Positions 46,112 through 55,383 of a DNA stretch of 64,000 nt are shown here, piece after piece. The position numbers and the translations under genes were made by a program. Position 1 is the first letter of the stretch. The number at the start of each line of letters is the position of its first letter. Where the stretch lies: assembly GCA_009772935.1 (NCBI GenBank), contig WOUR01000012.1, forward strand, positions 48,229-112,228. The letters are read 5' to 3'. Source of the stretch: Rhodospirillaceae bacterium (GTDB lineage: Bacteria; Pseudomonadota; Alphaproteobacteria; Reyranellales; Reyranellaceae). The notes under the pieces were generated by a model that saw only the letters and a list, made by a program, of their open reading frames with translations, was not told the origin of the DNA and searched no databases.

Positions 46112-47161
46112 ATGCTGAAACGATTGCTGAGTGGCTTGGCCGTGGCGGCCGCGTTTGTCTCGGTTGCCGCCGCGCAGGATCTTCCCAAGAGCCAGTTCAA
46201 GGTGATCGGGCTAAACAGCCCGACACCGGTCTCGATTCACGACGAGCTGCCGTTCTGGCGCAAGACGATCCCCGAAGCCTCCAAGGGCGCCATCACTGTC
46301 GACGTGACGCCGCTCGACCAGATGGGCATCGACGACAAGACCATGCTGCGGCTCTTGAAGCTCGGCGTCATGGACTTCGCCGCCATGGACATCTCCAAGA
46401 TGGCCGGTGACGACCCGCGCTTCGAGGCCTGCGATCTCGCCGGCCTCACGCTCACGCCGGCCAAGGCGCGCGAAGCCTGCAATGCCTATCGCGCCGTGAT
46501 CGACCGACAGATGCAGAAGAACTGGAACGCCAAGCTGCTGGCCTTCGGCGGCAACACGCCCCAGGTCTTCTGGTGCCGCGACGTGCTGGCCGGCCTGGAA
46601 GGTCTCAAGGGCAAGAAGATCCGCGTCTTCAACAACACGATGCGCGACTTCCTGAGCGGCGTTGGCGGCACGGCTGTCAGCATGGCCTTTGCCGAAGTGG
46701 TGCCGGCTCTCAACAACGGCGTTGTCGATTGTGGTGTGACCGGCAGCCTGTCCGGCAACACTGCTGGATGGGCGGAGGTCACCAAGTCCATCTACCCGAT
46801 GTCGCTGGGCTGGAGCATCAACGTGCTGGCCGTCAACCTCGACACCTGGAAGCGGCTCGAACCCAAGACGCAGGCTTTCCTGACCGAGCAGTTCAAGGCC
46901 TACGAAGACAAGATGTGGAAGACGATCGAGACGACGACCGGCGAGGCTGACAATTGCAACACCGGCAAGCAGCCCTGCACCATGGGTAAGCTCGCCAAGA
47001 CCACCATCGTCCCGGTGAAGTCCGAGGAGATGGACACGCACAAGAAGCTGGTCGAGGGCGCGGTCCTCGCCGGTTGGGCCAAGCGCTGCGGGGCGGCGTG
47101 CGCCAAGGAATGGAACGAGACGGTCGGCAAGACGCTCGGCCTGAAGGCGCCGACGCCCTAG
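46112..47161 (+). CDS. TRAP transporter solute-binding protein (DctP type)
   Basis: 349 residues from the ATG at 46112. A signal peptide (LKRLLSGLAVAAAFVSVAAA) precedes the mature DctP fold: TVDVTPLDQMGIDDKTMLRL, LKGKKIRVFNNTMRDFLSGV with the arginine that binds carboxylates, and NNGVVDCGVTGSLSG. It delivers a small organic acid to the membrane subunits that follow. The ligand is not identifiable from sequence. It is followed after 15 bases by the DctQ-type gene. Confidence 0.9.
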   Translation: MLKRLLSGLAVAAAFVSVAAAQDLPKSQFKVIGLNSPTPVSIHDELPFWRKTIPEASKGAITVDVTPLDQMGIDDKTMLRLLKLGVMDFAAMDISKMAGDDPRFEACDLAGLTLTPAKAREACNAYRAVIDRQMQKNWNAKLLAFGGNTPQVFWCRDVLAGLEGLKGKKIRVFNNTMRDFLSGVGGTAVSMAFAEVVPALNNGVVDCGVTGSLSGNTAGWAEVTKSIYPMSLGWSINVLAVNLDTWKRLEPKTQAFLTEQFKAYEDKMWKTIETTTGEADNCNTGKQPCTMGKLAKTTIVPVKSEEMDTHKKLVEGAVLAGWAKRCGAACAKEWNETVGKTLGLKAPTP

Positions 47162-47176
47162 CCGGCGGCTCCTCAC

Positions 47177-47761
47177 ATGATCGGGGTCCGGCGCTTCGCC
47201 CAGTGGGGCCTGTGGTTCGGCGGTGCGCTGGTTCTCCTAGCCGCCGTGCTGATCGGAATCGACGTGCTGATGCGCAAGTTCCTCGCGCTGTCGATCGGCG
47301 GCGCTGACGAGCTGGCCGGTTACTCGCTGGCGATCGGGACGACCTGGGGGCTGGGTGCCGCCTTGCTCGACCGTGCGCACATCCGCATCGACTCCCTGTA
47401 TGTACTCTTCCCGCAGAAGCTGCGCCTCGCCCTCGACCTTCTGGCACTCGTTCTGTTCACCGCGTTCTTTGCCCTGACCCTGTGGCACGGCTTCGGTGTC
47501 GTGGCTCAATCCTGGACGTCGGAATCGCGCAGCCAGTCCGCCCTCGAGACACCAACCATAATCCCGCAGTTCCTTTGGATCGCCGGATTGGTGGCCTTTG
47601 TCGGTATTGCGATCGTTGTCCTCGTCCAGTCGCTCAGGCTTGCCGTGGCGGGCGACCTGCACGGCATGGCGCAGCTCGTCAGCACGCGGTCCGCCGAAGA
47701 AGAAGTCGAGGACGAGGTTCGCGACCTCAAGGGCCGACAGGGTCGCGAGGGGAGCACCTGA
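47177..47761 (+). CDS. TRAP transporter small membrane subunit (DctQ type)
   Basis: 194 residues with four membrane helices. The segments LIGIDVLMRKFLALSIGGAD and GYSLAIGTTWGLGAALLDRA, then HIRIDSLYVLFPQK, are the DctQ signature. The C-terminus is a charged tail. It pairs with the DctM subunit, whose gene begins one base later. Confidence 0.9.
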   Translation: MIGVRRFAQWGLWFGGALVLLAAVLIGIDVLMRKFLALSIGGADELAGYSLAIGTTWGLGAALLDRAHIRIDSLYVLFPQKLRLALDLLALVLFTAFFALTLWHGFGVVAQSWTSESRSQSALETPTIIPQFLWIAGLVAFVGIAIVVLVQSLRLAVAGDLHGMAQLVSTRSAEEEVEDEVRDLKGRQGREGST

Positions 47762-47762
47762 C

Positions 47763-49049
47763 ATGCTGATCGTCACGCTTGTCATCCTTATCGGGCTTCT
47801 GGCGCTGGCGATTCCGGTCGCCGCCGCTCTTGGAATTCTTGGCCTCTCCCTCTCCGCCATCTATTCGAAGCTGCCGCTGTCGCTTGCAATGGGCGAGATC
47901 GCCTGGGGCACGTCGAACAACTTCCTGCTCGTGGCGATCCCGTTCTTCGTGCTGCTGGGCGAGATCCTGCTCCGCTCCGGCATGGCCGAGCGCATGTACA
48001 ACGCCCTGGTGCTCTGGGTGCCCTGGCTGCCCGGCGGCCTGATGCATTCCAACATTGCGGCCTGCGCCATGTTCGCGGCCACCTCGGGCTCGAGCGTCGC
48101 AACCGCCGCGACCATCGGCACCGTGGCGCTGGGCGAGGTCGAGAAGCGCGGCTATTCCGAGCGGCTCTTCCTCGGCACCATCGCGGCCGGCGGCACGCTG
48201 GGAATCCTGATCCCGCCTTCGATCAACATGATCGTCTATGGTGTCCTGACTGAGACTTCTATCCCCAAGCTTTACCTCGCGGGGTTCATTCCCGGCCTCG
48301 TCCTGGCCGCCTTGTTCAGCCTGACGGTGCTGGTGATCTGCCTCATCCGGCCGGCGATGGGCGGCAGGCCGACCTCGACGAGTTGGGCGCAGCGCATGGC
48401 CGCCCTGCCCGATCTGATTCCGCCGCTGGTCATCTTTCTTGCCGTGATCGGATCCATCTATGCCGGCTGGGCAACCGCTACCGAATCGGCGGCGTTGGGC
48501 GTGATCGCGTCGATCGGCATCGCGGCGGCCTATCGGCGGCTGACGCTGCGCACGCTCCTCAACGCCTTCGAGGGGACCATGCGCACGACCGCCATGATCA
48601 TGGCGATTCTGCTCGCGGCCTACTTTCTCAACTTTGTCATCACCTCGATCGGCCTCACAGGCCAGGTGAACCGCTTCATCACCAGCCTCGGCCTGTCGAA
48701 GGTCCAACTCCTGATCGTCGTGGTGATCTTCTACTTCATCCTTGGCATGTTCATGGAGACACTGTCGATGATGGTGGCGACGGTGCCGATCATCGCGCCG
48801 ATCATGATCAAGGCCGGCTACGATCCGATCTGGTTCGGCATCATGATCATCATCCTCATGGAACTGGCGATGATCACGCCGCCGGTCGGCATCAACCTCT
48901 ATGTCGTCCAGGGCCTGCGCAAGAAGGGCCGGATCGACGACGTGATCCTCGGCACGTCGCCCTTCGTCATCACCATGATGCTGATGCTGCTGGTCCTGTC
49001 GATCTGGCCGCAGATTGCGCTGTGGCTGCCGCAGATGGCGGCGACCTAG
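47763..49049 (+). CDS. TRAP transporter large membrane subunit (DctM type)
   Basis: 428 residues, about twelve membrane helices. Conserved pieces are NNFLLVAIPFFVLLGEILLR, ATSGSSVATAATIGTVAL, TLGILIPPSINMIVYG and ELAMITPPVGINLYVVQGL. It is the sodium-coupled transport subunit. Its TAG stop overlaps the stop of the convergent HyuA-type gene: the four bases CTAG encode both stops. Confidence 0.93.
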   Translation: MLIVTLVILIGLLALAIPVAAALGILGLSLSAIYSKLPLSLAMGEIAWGTSNNFLLVAIPFFVLLGEILLRSGMAERMYNALVLWVPWLPGGLMHSNIAACAMFAATSGSSVATAATIGTVALGEVEKRGYSERLFLGTIAAGGTLGILIPPSINMIVYGVLTETSIPKLYLAGFIPGLVLAALFSLTVLVICLIRPAMGGRPTSTSWAQRMAALPDLIPPLVIFLAVIGSIYAGWATATESAALGVIASIGIAAAYRRLTLRTLLNAFEGTMRTTAMIMAILLAAYFLNFVITSIGLTGQVNRFITSLGLSKVQLLIVVVIFYFILGMFMETLSMMVATVPIIAPIMIKAGYDPIWFGIMIIILMELAMITPPVGINLYVVQGLRKKGRIDDVILGTSPFVITMMLMLLVLSIWPQIALWLPQMAAT

Positions 49050-51145
49050 GCCGTCGCCAGCGTGATCACGATGTTGCCGGCGCCGTCGCGCTCGGCGCGG
49101 GCACCGGGCGGGACGACGCACGTCGTGTCGTACTCGTCGATGATCAGCGGGCCGTTCATGGCGTCGGCGAGATCGGCGCGACTTACGACCGGCGTGTCCC
49201 TCCAGCCATGCTTGTCGCCGAACCAGGCGCGGCGCGAGGTCTGCTGACCCTTTACCTCGACCCGGCTCGGTCGCACGTTCCGGGGCACGCTACTGCCTTC
49301 TCGCAGGCCCGCACCGACAAGCTGGATGGCGACCAGCTCGACCGGCTCGTCAGGGCCGGCGCGGTGGCCGTAGGTGCGCTCGTGCTCCTGGCCGAACGCT
49401 TCCTCCAGATGCGTGACCATGCGGGCGTCGATCGGCCCGTCCGGCACCGGCACGGTGAGCTCGTAGCTCTGCCCCTTGTAATGCAGCGCCGCGGAGCGCT
49501 TCAGCCGCGCGCCTGCGCCCGTGAAGCCCTCGGCGGCAAGCTGGCCGTCGGCCTGTTCCGCCATCGTCGTCCATGCGCGGTCGATCTCGCCGAGATCGGC
49601 CTGGCGCAGCAGGCGGCGGAAGGTTCGCGCATAGTGATGCTCGACATCGGCGTAGAGCAGGCCGAAGGACGAGAAGAGGCCGGCCGACGGCGGCACGATC
49701 ACGCGAGCGATGCCCAAGGCTGCGGCCATGCCCGCCGCGAACAAGGGTCCGTTGCCGCCGAAGGCGAACAGCGAGAATTCGCGCGGATCGCGCCCGCGTT
49801 CGGTCGATACCGCCTTGATGGCGCGGATCATGTTGGAAGCGGCGATCAGGTGCGCGCCATAGGCCGCGCGCTCCACTGTCATGGCGAGCGGCCTGGCGAT
49901 TGTCTCCTCGAACACGGCGCGCGCCTTGTCAGCGTTGAGCTTCACCGCGCCGCCCACCAGATGGCCGGGATTGATGTAGCCCAGCAGCACGTTGGCGTCG
50001 GTGATGGTCGGCACTTCGCCGCCCTTGTCGTAGCAGACCGGGCCGGGGAAGGCGCCGGCGCTTTCCGGGCCCGCCTGGAGCGCGCCGCCCGGGTCGATCC
50101 AGACATGGCTGCCGCCGCCCGCGCCCACTTCGGCGAGGTCGATGGCCGGGACCTTCAGCGTGTACCCCGCGCCGGTGAGCAGGCGCGAGCCGATCATGAT
50201 GCCGGCGCCCACCGCATATTCCTGGGCGCGCGCAACCTCGCCGTCCTCGACCATCGAGGCCTTGGCCGTCGTACCGCCCATGTCGAAGGTGATGATCTTC
50301 TCGAGCTTCTTGGCGCGGGCCAGGGCCTGGGCGCCGACCACGCCGCCGGCGGGCCCCGATTCGATGATGTTCATCGGCCGCTCGGCGGCGGCGGTGTCGG
50401 TGGTGAGGCCGCCGTTCGACTGCATCAGGAGCAGGCGCGCCGGAATGCCCGCACCGTCCAACCCGCGGCGCAGCGCGTGCAGGTAGGTTGCCACGATAGG
50501 CATCACGTAGGCGTTGATGACCGTGGTCGAGGTCCGCTCGTATTCCTTGATCTCGGGCAGCACCTCGCAGGAAACGCTGAGCGGCAAGTGCGGAGCCTTG
50601 GCGGCAACGAGGTCGCGCAGCATCAGCTCGTGCGCCGGATTGGCGAAGGAGTTGAGCAGGCAGATGGCGATCGCCTCTACCCGCTCGGCCAGCAGCGCAT
50701 CGACGGCGCGTTCGGCGTCGGCCGGATCGAGGGCACGGTCGATGCGGCCGGCATGGTCGACGCGTTCATCCACCACGCGGCGCAGGTAGCGCTCTACCAG
50801 CGGTTCCGGCTTGGTCCAGCCGAGATCGTAGAGCTTGGGCATGCGCAGGGTGCGGATCTCCAGCACGTCGCGGAAGCCCTTGGTGGTGATCAGTCCGACC
50901 CTCGCGCCCTTGTGTTCGAGGATCGCATTGGACGCGACCGTGGTGCCGTGCCGGATCTCCTCGATCGCGCCGCCGTCGAGCCCGGTCTCGCGGAAGACCT
51001 CGCTCAACCCGTCGACGATCGCTTGGGCGTAGTTGCCGACGCTCGACGAGATCTTCTTGGTGTGGATGGTGCCGTCGGAGCCCAGCAGCACGATGTCGGT
51101 GAAGGTGCCGCCGATGTCGACACCGACGCGATAGGTCACGGTCAT
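49046..51145 (-). CDS. Hydantoinase/5-oxoprolinase family subunit A
   Basis: 699 residues from the ATG at 51145. The N-terminal actin-like phosphate loop RVGVDIGGTFTDIVLLGSDG and the second loop ITFDMGGTTAKASMVEDG mark the HyuA family, ATP-dependent amidohydrolases or acetone/acetophenone carboxylase-like subunits. GGGGSHVWIDPGGALQAGPE and GPVCYDKGGEVPTITDANVL are conserved. It is encoded with its B subunit (gap five bases) and probably forms an A/B complex. Substrate could be hydantoins, 5-oxoproline or an aromatic ketone. Confidence 0.93.
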   Translation of the reverse strand: MTVTYRVGVDIGGTFTDIVLLGSDGTIHTKKISSSVGNYAQAIVDGLSEVFRETGLDGGAIEEIRHGTTVASNAILEHKGARVGLITTKGFRDVLEIRTLRMPKLYDLGWTKPEPLVERYLRRVVDERVDHAGRIDRALDPADAERAVDALLAERVEAIAICLLNSFANPAHELMLRDLVAAKAPHLPLSVSCEVLPEIKEYERTSTTVINAYVMPIVATYLHALRRGLDGAGIPARLLLMQSNGGLTTDTAAAERPMNIIESGPAGGVVGAQALARAKKLEKIITFDMGGTTAKASMVEDGEVARAQEYAVGAGIMIGSRLLTGAGYTLKVPAIDLAEVGAGGGSHVWIDPGGALQAGPESAGAFPGPVCYDKGGEVPTITDANVLLGYINPGHLVGGAVKLNADKARAVFEETIARPLAMTVERAAYGAHLIAASNMIRAIKAVSTERGRDPREFSLFAFGGNGPLFAAGMAAALGIARVIVPPSAGLFSSFGLLYADVEHHYARTFRRLLRQADLGEIDRAWTTMAEQADGQLAAEGFTGAGARLKRSAALHYKGQSYELTVPVPDGPIDARMVTHLEEAFGQEHERTYGHRAGPDEPVELVAIQLVGAGLREGSSVPRNVRPSRVEVKGQQTSRRAWFGDKHGWRDTPVVSRADLADAMNGPLIIDEYDTTCVVPPGARAERDGAGNIVITLATA

Positions 51146-51150
51146 GGGAG

Positions 51151-52944
51151 CTACTCCGCCGCCCGGGCCAGCGTGGCCGGGTCGTGCCATTGCACCTTGG
51201 GTGGCTCGGTCCAGCCGCGGGCTTTGGCCAACTCGGCACGCCGCTGTCCGGTGGCGGCGGAGTCGACCGTCCAAGACTTTGTGTCGACCACGACGCCGTA
51301 GTCAGCCAGCGCCTTGGCGGGCGACAGGAGTTCGTTGCGCACGTCGCGCAGCACCGCGGAGGGGTCGCGCTCCAGCGGATCGCCCCAGCCGCCGGCGCCG
51401 GCCAGCACGTGACGGAAGATGTCGCCGCGCTTGACCGTCATGGTGAGCTTCGACGGCAGCAGCCGGTTCTCGCCCTCGGGGTTGAGGTAGTTCTCAGACG
51501 GCCCGCCGGGACTGCCGCCATAGAGGCCGAACGGGCGATGATCGCGCCGGTCGGAGCGGACCTGCAGCATGCCTTCGGTCTCCAGGAATTTGTAGTCGCG
51601 CCGGAACGGCACGCCGCCGCGATACTTGCCGGCACCCGCCTTGTCGGCCACGAATTCGTAGGCCAGCAGCTGGATCGGTTGCTCGGCCTCGGTCACCTCG
51701 ATCGAGTGCGAGGCCATGTTGGCGAACATGTGCGAGTTGCCGTCCAGTCCATCGGCGAAGGGGCGGGCGCCCCAGGCGCCGCAGGTGAAGTCGACATAGA
51801 CGAAGGGCTTGCGGTCCGCATCGTAGCCGCCGATCGAGATGCCGGTGTTGCCGCCGTCGCCCGCCGCCTTCACGCGGTCGGGCAGCATCATGGCCAGCGC
51901 GCCGAACATGCAGTCGGTCATGCGGAAGCCGGTCAGGCCGCGCGCCGCACAGGCCGCCGGCAGCACGCCGTTGCCCACCGTGCCCGGCGGGCAGATCACC
52001 TCGATGGCGCGGAACACGCCCTCGTTGTTGGGGATGCCCGCCGGCAGCACCGACCGAACGCCGGTATAGGAGGCGGCCTTGGTGAAGGAGAGCGTGTTGT
52101 TGATCGCGCCCTTCACCTGCGGGTTGGTGCCCGTCCAGTCGACCACCATGTGGCCGCCCTTCTTGGTGATGGTGACGAACAGGCGGATCGGCTTGCCGTA
52201 GTCGACGCCGTCGTCGTCGATCCAGTCCTCGAAGCTCCATTCGCCATCGGGCAGCTCCCGGATCGCCGCCCGCGTCAGCCGCTCGGCATAGTCGATGACC
52301 TCGTTGAGGTAGAACTTGGTTTCTTCCGCGCCATGGCGCGCCACCAGCTCGGCGAACTGCTTCTCGCCGATGTGGCAGGCCGCGAGCTGGGCGCGCAGGT
52401 CGCCGAACAGCTGGACGGGCAGGCGGACGTTCTTCTCGATGAACGTCATGATGGTCTTGTTGAGGACGCCCTTGTCGTAGAGCTTCATCGGCGCGATGCG
52501 CAGGCCTTCGGCGTAGATCTCCGTCGAATCGGAGGCGTTCGAGCCGGCCACTCGGCCACCGACGTCGATGTGGTGGCAGACGGTGCAGGCGAAGGCCAGC
52601 CGCTCGCCCGCATGGAACAGCGGCTTGATCACGAAGATGTCCGGCAGGTGCATGCCGCCATCGAACGGATCGTTCATGATGAAGACGTCGCCTTCCGCCA
52701 TGTCGTCCGCGAAGTGGCGCATGATCGATTCCATGGCGGTCGGCACCGAGCCGAGATGGCCCGGCAGGGTCAGGCCCTGGGCGGCAAGCTTGCCGTTGGC
52801 ATCGGCGAAGCCCGTCGAATAGTCCATATTGTCCTTGAGCACGCCGGAATAGGTCGTCCGGAAGACCGTGAGCGCCATCTCGTCGGCGATCGAGAAAATG
52901 GCGTTCTTGAAGAGCTCCAACGCAATCGGATCGGACACCGGCAC
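51151..52944 (-). CDS. Hydantoinase/5-oxoprolinase family subunit B
   Basis: 597 residues starting at a GTG with GGGAGGAAG upstream. HyuB hallmarks are DPIALELFKNAIFSIADEMA, DVFIMNDPFDGGMHLPDIFV, CHHIDVGGRVAGSNASDS, GGNTGISIGGYDADRK and the C-terminal GAGGWGDPLERDP. It is the partner of the downstream A subunit. The adjacent TRAP transporter on the other strand may import its substrate; that link is inferred from position. Confidence 0.92.
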   Translation of the reverse strand: MPVSDPIALELFKNAIFSIADEMALTVFRTTYSGVLKDNMDYSTGFADANGKLAAQGLTLPGHLGSVPTAMESIMRHFADDMAEGDVFIMNDPFDGGMHLPDIFVIKPLFHAGERLAFACTVCHHIDVGGRVAGSNASDSTEIYAEGLRIAPMKLYDKGVLNKTIMTFIEKNVRLPVQLFGDLRAQLAACHIGEKQFAELVARHGAEETKFYLNEVIDYAERLTRAAIRELPDGEWSFEDWIDDDGVDYGKPIRLFVTITKKGGHMVVDWTGTNPQVKGAINNTLSFTKAASYTGVRSVLPAGIPNNEGVFRAIEVICPPGTVGNGVLPAACAARGLTGFRMTDCMFGALAMMLPDRVKAAGDGGNTGISIGGYDADRKPFVYVDFTCGAWGARPFADGLDGNSHMFANMASHSIEVTEAEQPIQLLAYEFVADKAGAGKYRGGVPFRRDYKFLETEGMLQVRSDRRDHRPFGLYGGSPGGPSENYLNPEGENRLLPSKLTMTVKRGDIFRHVLAGAGGWGDPLERDPSAVLRDVRNELLSPAKALADYGVVVDTKSWTVDSAATGQRRAELAKARGWTEPPKVQWHDPATLARAAE

Positions 52945-53118
52945 TTCGTCTTCCTCCCGAATTAGCTGCCGTCATTTGGCGGGCCTCACCATGCAATTTG
53001 CAAGCCGCTTCGCCTGTCGAACCTGCAGGCGTGCGTCCCAAGGGCGAAGTCCGACCGGTCGCATGGGCGAAGTCGCTCCCTGTGCGCTAGAGTGCGGCCC
53101 CTTCCGAAGGAACGCTCG

Positions 53119-54333
53119 ATGCCCAAGACCAAGATTGCCCTCGCCTGTCAGGGCGGTGGCAGCCAGACCGCCTTTACCGCTGGCGCGCTGAAGGCGCTCT
53201 GTCAGGCCCAGGGCCAGGGGCGGCTGAAGGACGAGTTCGAGTTCGTCGCCATCAGCGGCACGTCGGGCGGCGCCGTCTGCGCCACGCTGCTCTGGTACTC
53301 GTTCATGAAGGGCGAGCGGCCCGTCTGGAAGCGCATGATGGATTTCTGGGAGGAGAACACCGCCCAGGGGCCGGTAGAGCACGCGATCAACAGCTTCATC
53401 GTCGAATCGGTCCGGCTGGTGAACGCGGGTGTCATGCCGACGCTGCAGCTCAGCCCGTCCTCGCTGCTCATGCAGTCGATGATGGAGTTCATGACGACGG
53501 GACAGCGCACGGGCTTCTCCGATTTCCGCGGGCTGCTGGAGAAGCATATCGACTTCGCCGAGATCGCCTCGTGGGGGCCGAAGCCACAGCGGCCAGTGCT
53601 GATGCTGGGTGCCGCGAACGTCACGAGCGGCGCGCTCGCCAAGTTCGTGTCCGCGCGCGAGGCGATCCGGGTCGAGCACGTTCTGGCGTCGTGCGCGGTG
53701 CCGAACATCTTTCCGGCGGTGCAGATCGGACAGGATGCTTTCTGGGACGGTCTCTTTTCGGACAATCCACCCGTCGAGGAACTGATTCGTCCGCGCTCGG
53801 TCGGCGAGGCCAACATTCCCGACGAGATCTGGCTGATCAAGATCAATCCCACGGCCAGCCGGCGGGTGCCCTTGAAGCCCGGCGAGATCGTCGACCGGCG
53901 CAATCAGCTCGAGGGCAACATCTCGCTGTTCCAGCAGCTCGGCCATCTCGAATTCATGAACGACCTGATCCTGGCCGATGCCTTCCGGCCGGAATTCCTC
54001 AGCCGTTTCGACATCAGGGCGCCGGTCCGCATTCCGAAGTCTTTCCATACGGACGGCGCCAAGCCCTACCACATCCCCTGCATCGAGATGCCGGCCGAGC
54101 TTCAGGACCTTCTCGACTACGAAGGCAAGATCGATCGCGGCTCGGAGAATATCGGGCGGCTGATCGCCGAGGGCGAGAAGGCGGCGGAAGTCTTCCTGCG
54201 GGAGCGTGCCGCGGCCGTCGCCGCGTCGACCCTGGGCGAAAGCCAGACTGCCGGGCAGGCCGCGCCCAACGGTGACGGGTTCGACGAACTTCCGCTGTCG
54301 CGCTGGCGCGACTCGCCCGACCGTCCGGCGTGA
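53119..54333 (+). CDS. Patatin-like phospholipase
   Basis: 404 residues from the ATG at 53119 (GAAGGAAC upstream). The patatin features are the oxyanion loop ACQGGGSQTAFTAGALKAL, the nucleophile Ser in AISGTSGGAVCATLLWY (GxSxG) and the dyad Asp in FWDGLFSDNPPVEELI. No signal peptide, so it is probably cytoplasmic. The middle part (MMEFMTTGQRTGFSDFRGLL) and the C-terminal extension are not otherwise recognised. It is convergent with the Bug-type gene, three bases apart. Confidence 0.9.
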   Translation: MPKTKIALACQGGGSQTAFTAGALKALCQAQGQGRLKDEFEFVAISGTSGGAVCATLLWYSFMKGERPVWKRMMDFWEENTAQGPVEHAINSFIVESVRLVNAGVMPTLQLSPSSLLMQSMMEFMTTGQRTGFSDFRGLLEKHIDFAEIASWGPKPQRPVLMLGAANVTSGALAKFVSAREAIRVEHVLASCAVPNIFPAVQIGQDAFWDGLFSDNPPVEELIRPRSVGEANIPDEIWLIKINPTASRRVPLKPGEIVDRRNQLEGNISLFQQLGHLEFMNDLILADAFRPEFLSRFDIRAPVRIPKSFHTDGAKPYHIPCIEMPAELQDLLDYEGKIDRGSENIGRLIAEGEKAAEVFLRERAAAVAASTLGESQTAGQAAPNGDGFDELPLSRWRDSPDRPA

Positions 54334-54336
54334 TCT

Positions 54337-55317
54337 CTACTGCGGCTCGATCCTCGCGATCTTCACGTAGTCGGCCCACTTGGCCCGTTCTTCGCGATCC
54401 TGCGCCGCGCACTGTTCGAGCGTCAGCGCCTTGGCGGTGAGGGCGAACTCCTCCGTCAGGCGCTTGTTGTTCGCCGGCGATGTGATCGCCTCGTTGATCA
54501 GCGTGTTCAGCCGCTGCTGGATCGGCAGCGGCGTCGCCTTCGGCACGGCGATCGCCAGAAAGCCCGAGGTCGTGAAACCGGGGAAGGTTTCGGCGAGGGT
54601 CGGCACGTCGGGATAGAGCGGGCTGCGATTGGGAAGCGAGATGGCGAGAGGCCGCGCCTTCTTGTCGACGACCTGTCCGCGTGCGGCCGTTAGGTCGACG
54701 AACATGAAGTTGATGGCGCCGCCGTAGAGGTCGTTCCAGGCGTTGCCGATCGCCTTGTAGCCGACGCCTTGCCAGTCGACGCCGGCGCGCTTGCCCAGCA
54801 CCTCGGCCGGGACCTGCGAACTGGCGTTGAAGTAGCCGAAGTTGAGCTTGCCCGGGTTCGACTTCGCATAGGCCAGCAGGTCGGCCAGGGTCTTGTACGG
54901 ACTGTCGGCCGGCACTACGAGGAAGGTCCCGGAGGAACCGATGATGCCGACGACCGAAAAGTCCTTCTCCGGATCGTAGCCCGGGTTCTTGTACATGTGG
55001 ACGTTGGCGGCGTTGGTCGAGGTCGTGGCCAGCATCAGCGTGTACCCGTCCGGCGGTGCGGCCTTCACGGACATCGCGCCCACGATGCCATTGGCGCCCG
55101 GCTTGTTCTCGACCACGAAGGGCTGGCCGGTCTTTTCCTCGATGTACTTGCCGACGAGGCGCGCCGTGATGTCGCCCGAGCCGCCAGGCGCGAAGGGCAC
55201 GATGATCCGGATAGCTTTGGTCGGATAAGTTTCGTTCTGCGCGGCGGCGGGAAGGGCGGCAAGCAGGGGCAGGGCGAAGAGGCTGCGGCGTGACAGCGAG
55301 GTGCGGAATGTGTCCAT
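54337..55317 (-). CDS. Bug/TctC-family tripartite tricarboxylate transporter binding protein
   Basis: 326 residues with a Tat-like signal (SLSRRSLFALPLLAALPAAA). The mature protein starts YPTKAIRIIVPFAPGGSGDI and has FVVENKPGANGIVGAMSVKA, both diagnostic of the Bug family. These proteins bind carboxylates for TctAB transport or signalling. No tctA or tctB is nearby. It is divergent from the CoA transferase gene, a common association. Confidence 0.93.
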   Translation of the reverse strand: MDTFRTSLSRRSLFALPLLAALPAAAQNETYPTKAIRIIVPFAPGGSGDITARLVGKYIEEKTGQPFVVENKPGANGIVGAMSVKAAPPDGYTLMLATTSTNAANVHMYKNPGYDPEKDFSVVGIIGSSGTFLVVPADSPYKTLADLLAYAKSNPGKLNFGYFNASSQVPAEVLGKRAGVDWQGVGYKAIGNAWNDLYGGAINFMFVDLTAARGQVVDKKARPLAISLPNRSPLYPDVPTLAETFPGFTTSGFLAIAVPKATPLPIQQRLNTLINEAITSPANNKRLTEEFALTAKALTLEQCAAQDREERAKWADYVKIARIEPQ

Positions 55318-55383
55318 GGGAGTGAAGTGTAGCGCATGCGCATCGGATGGACAGCCCGCCGCTTGCAGCCCTACCTTGCAGTC

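Noticed and set aside
48383..51301. A 972-codon plus-strand frame across dctM and hyuA
   Set aside because: Antisense shadow; the minus strand shows complete HyuA motifs and the first part is an alternate frame of dctM.
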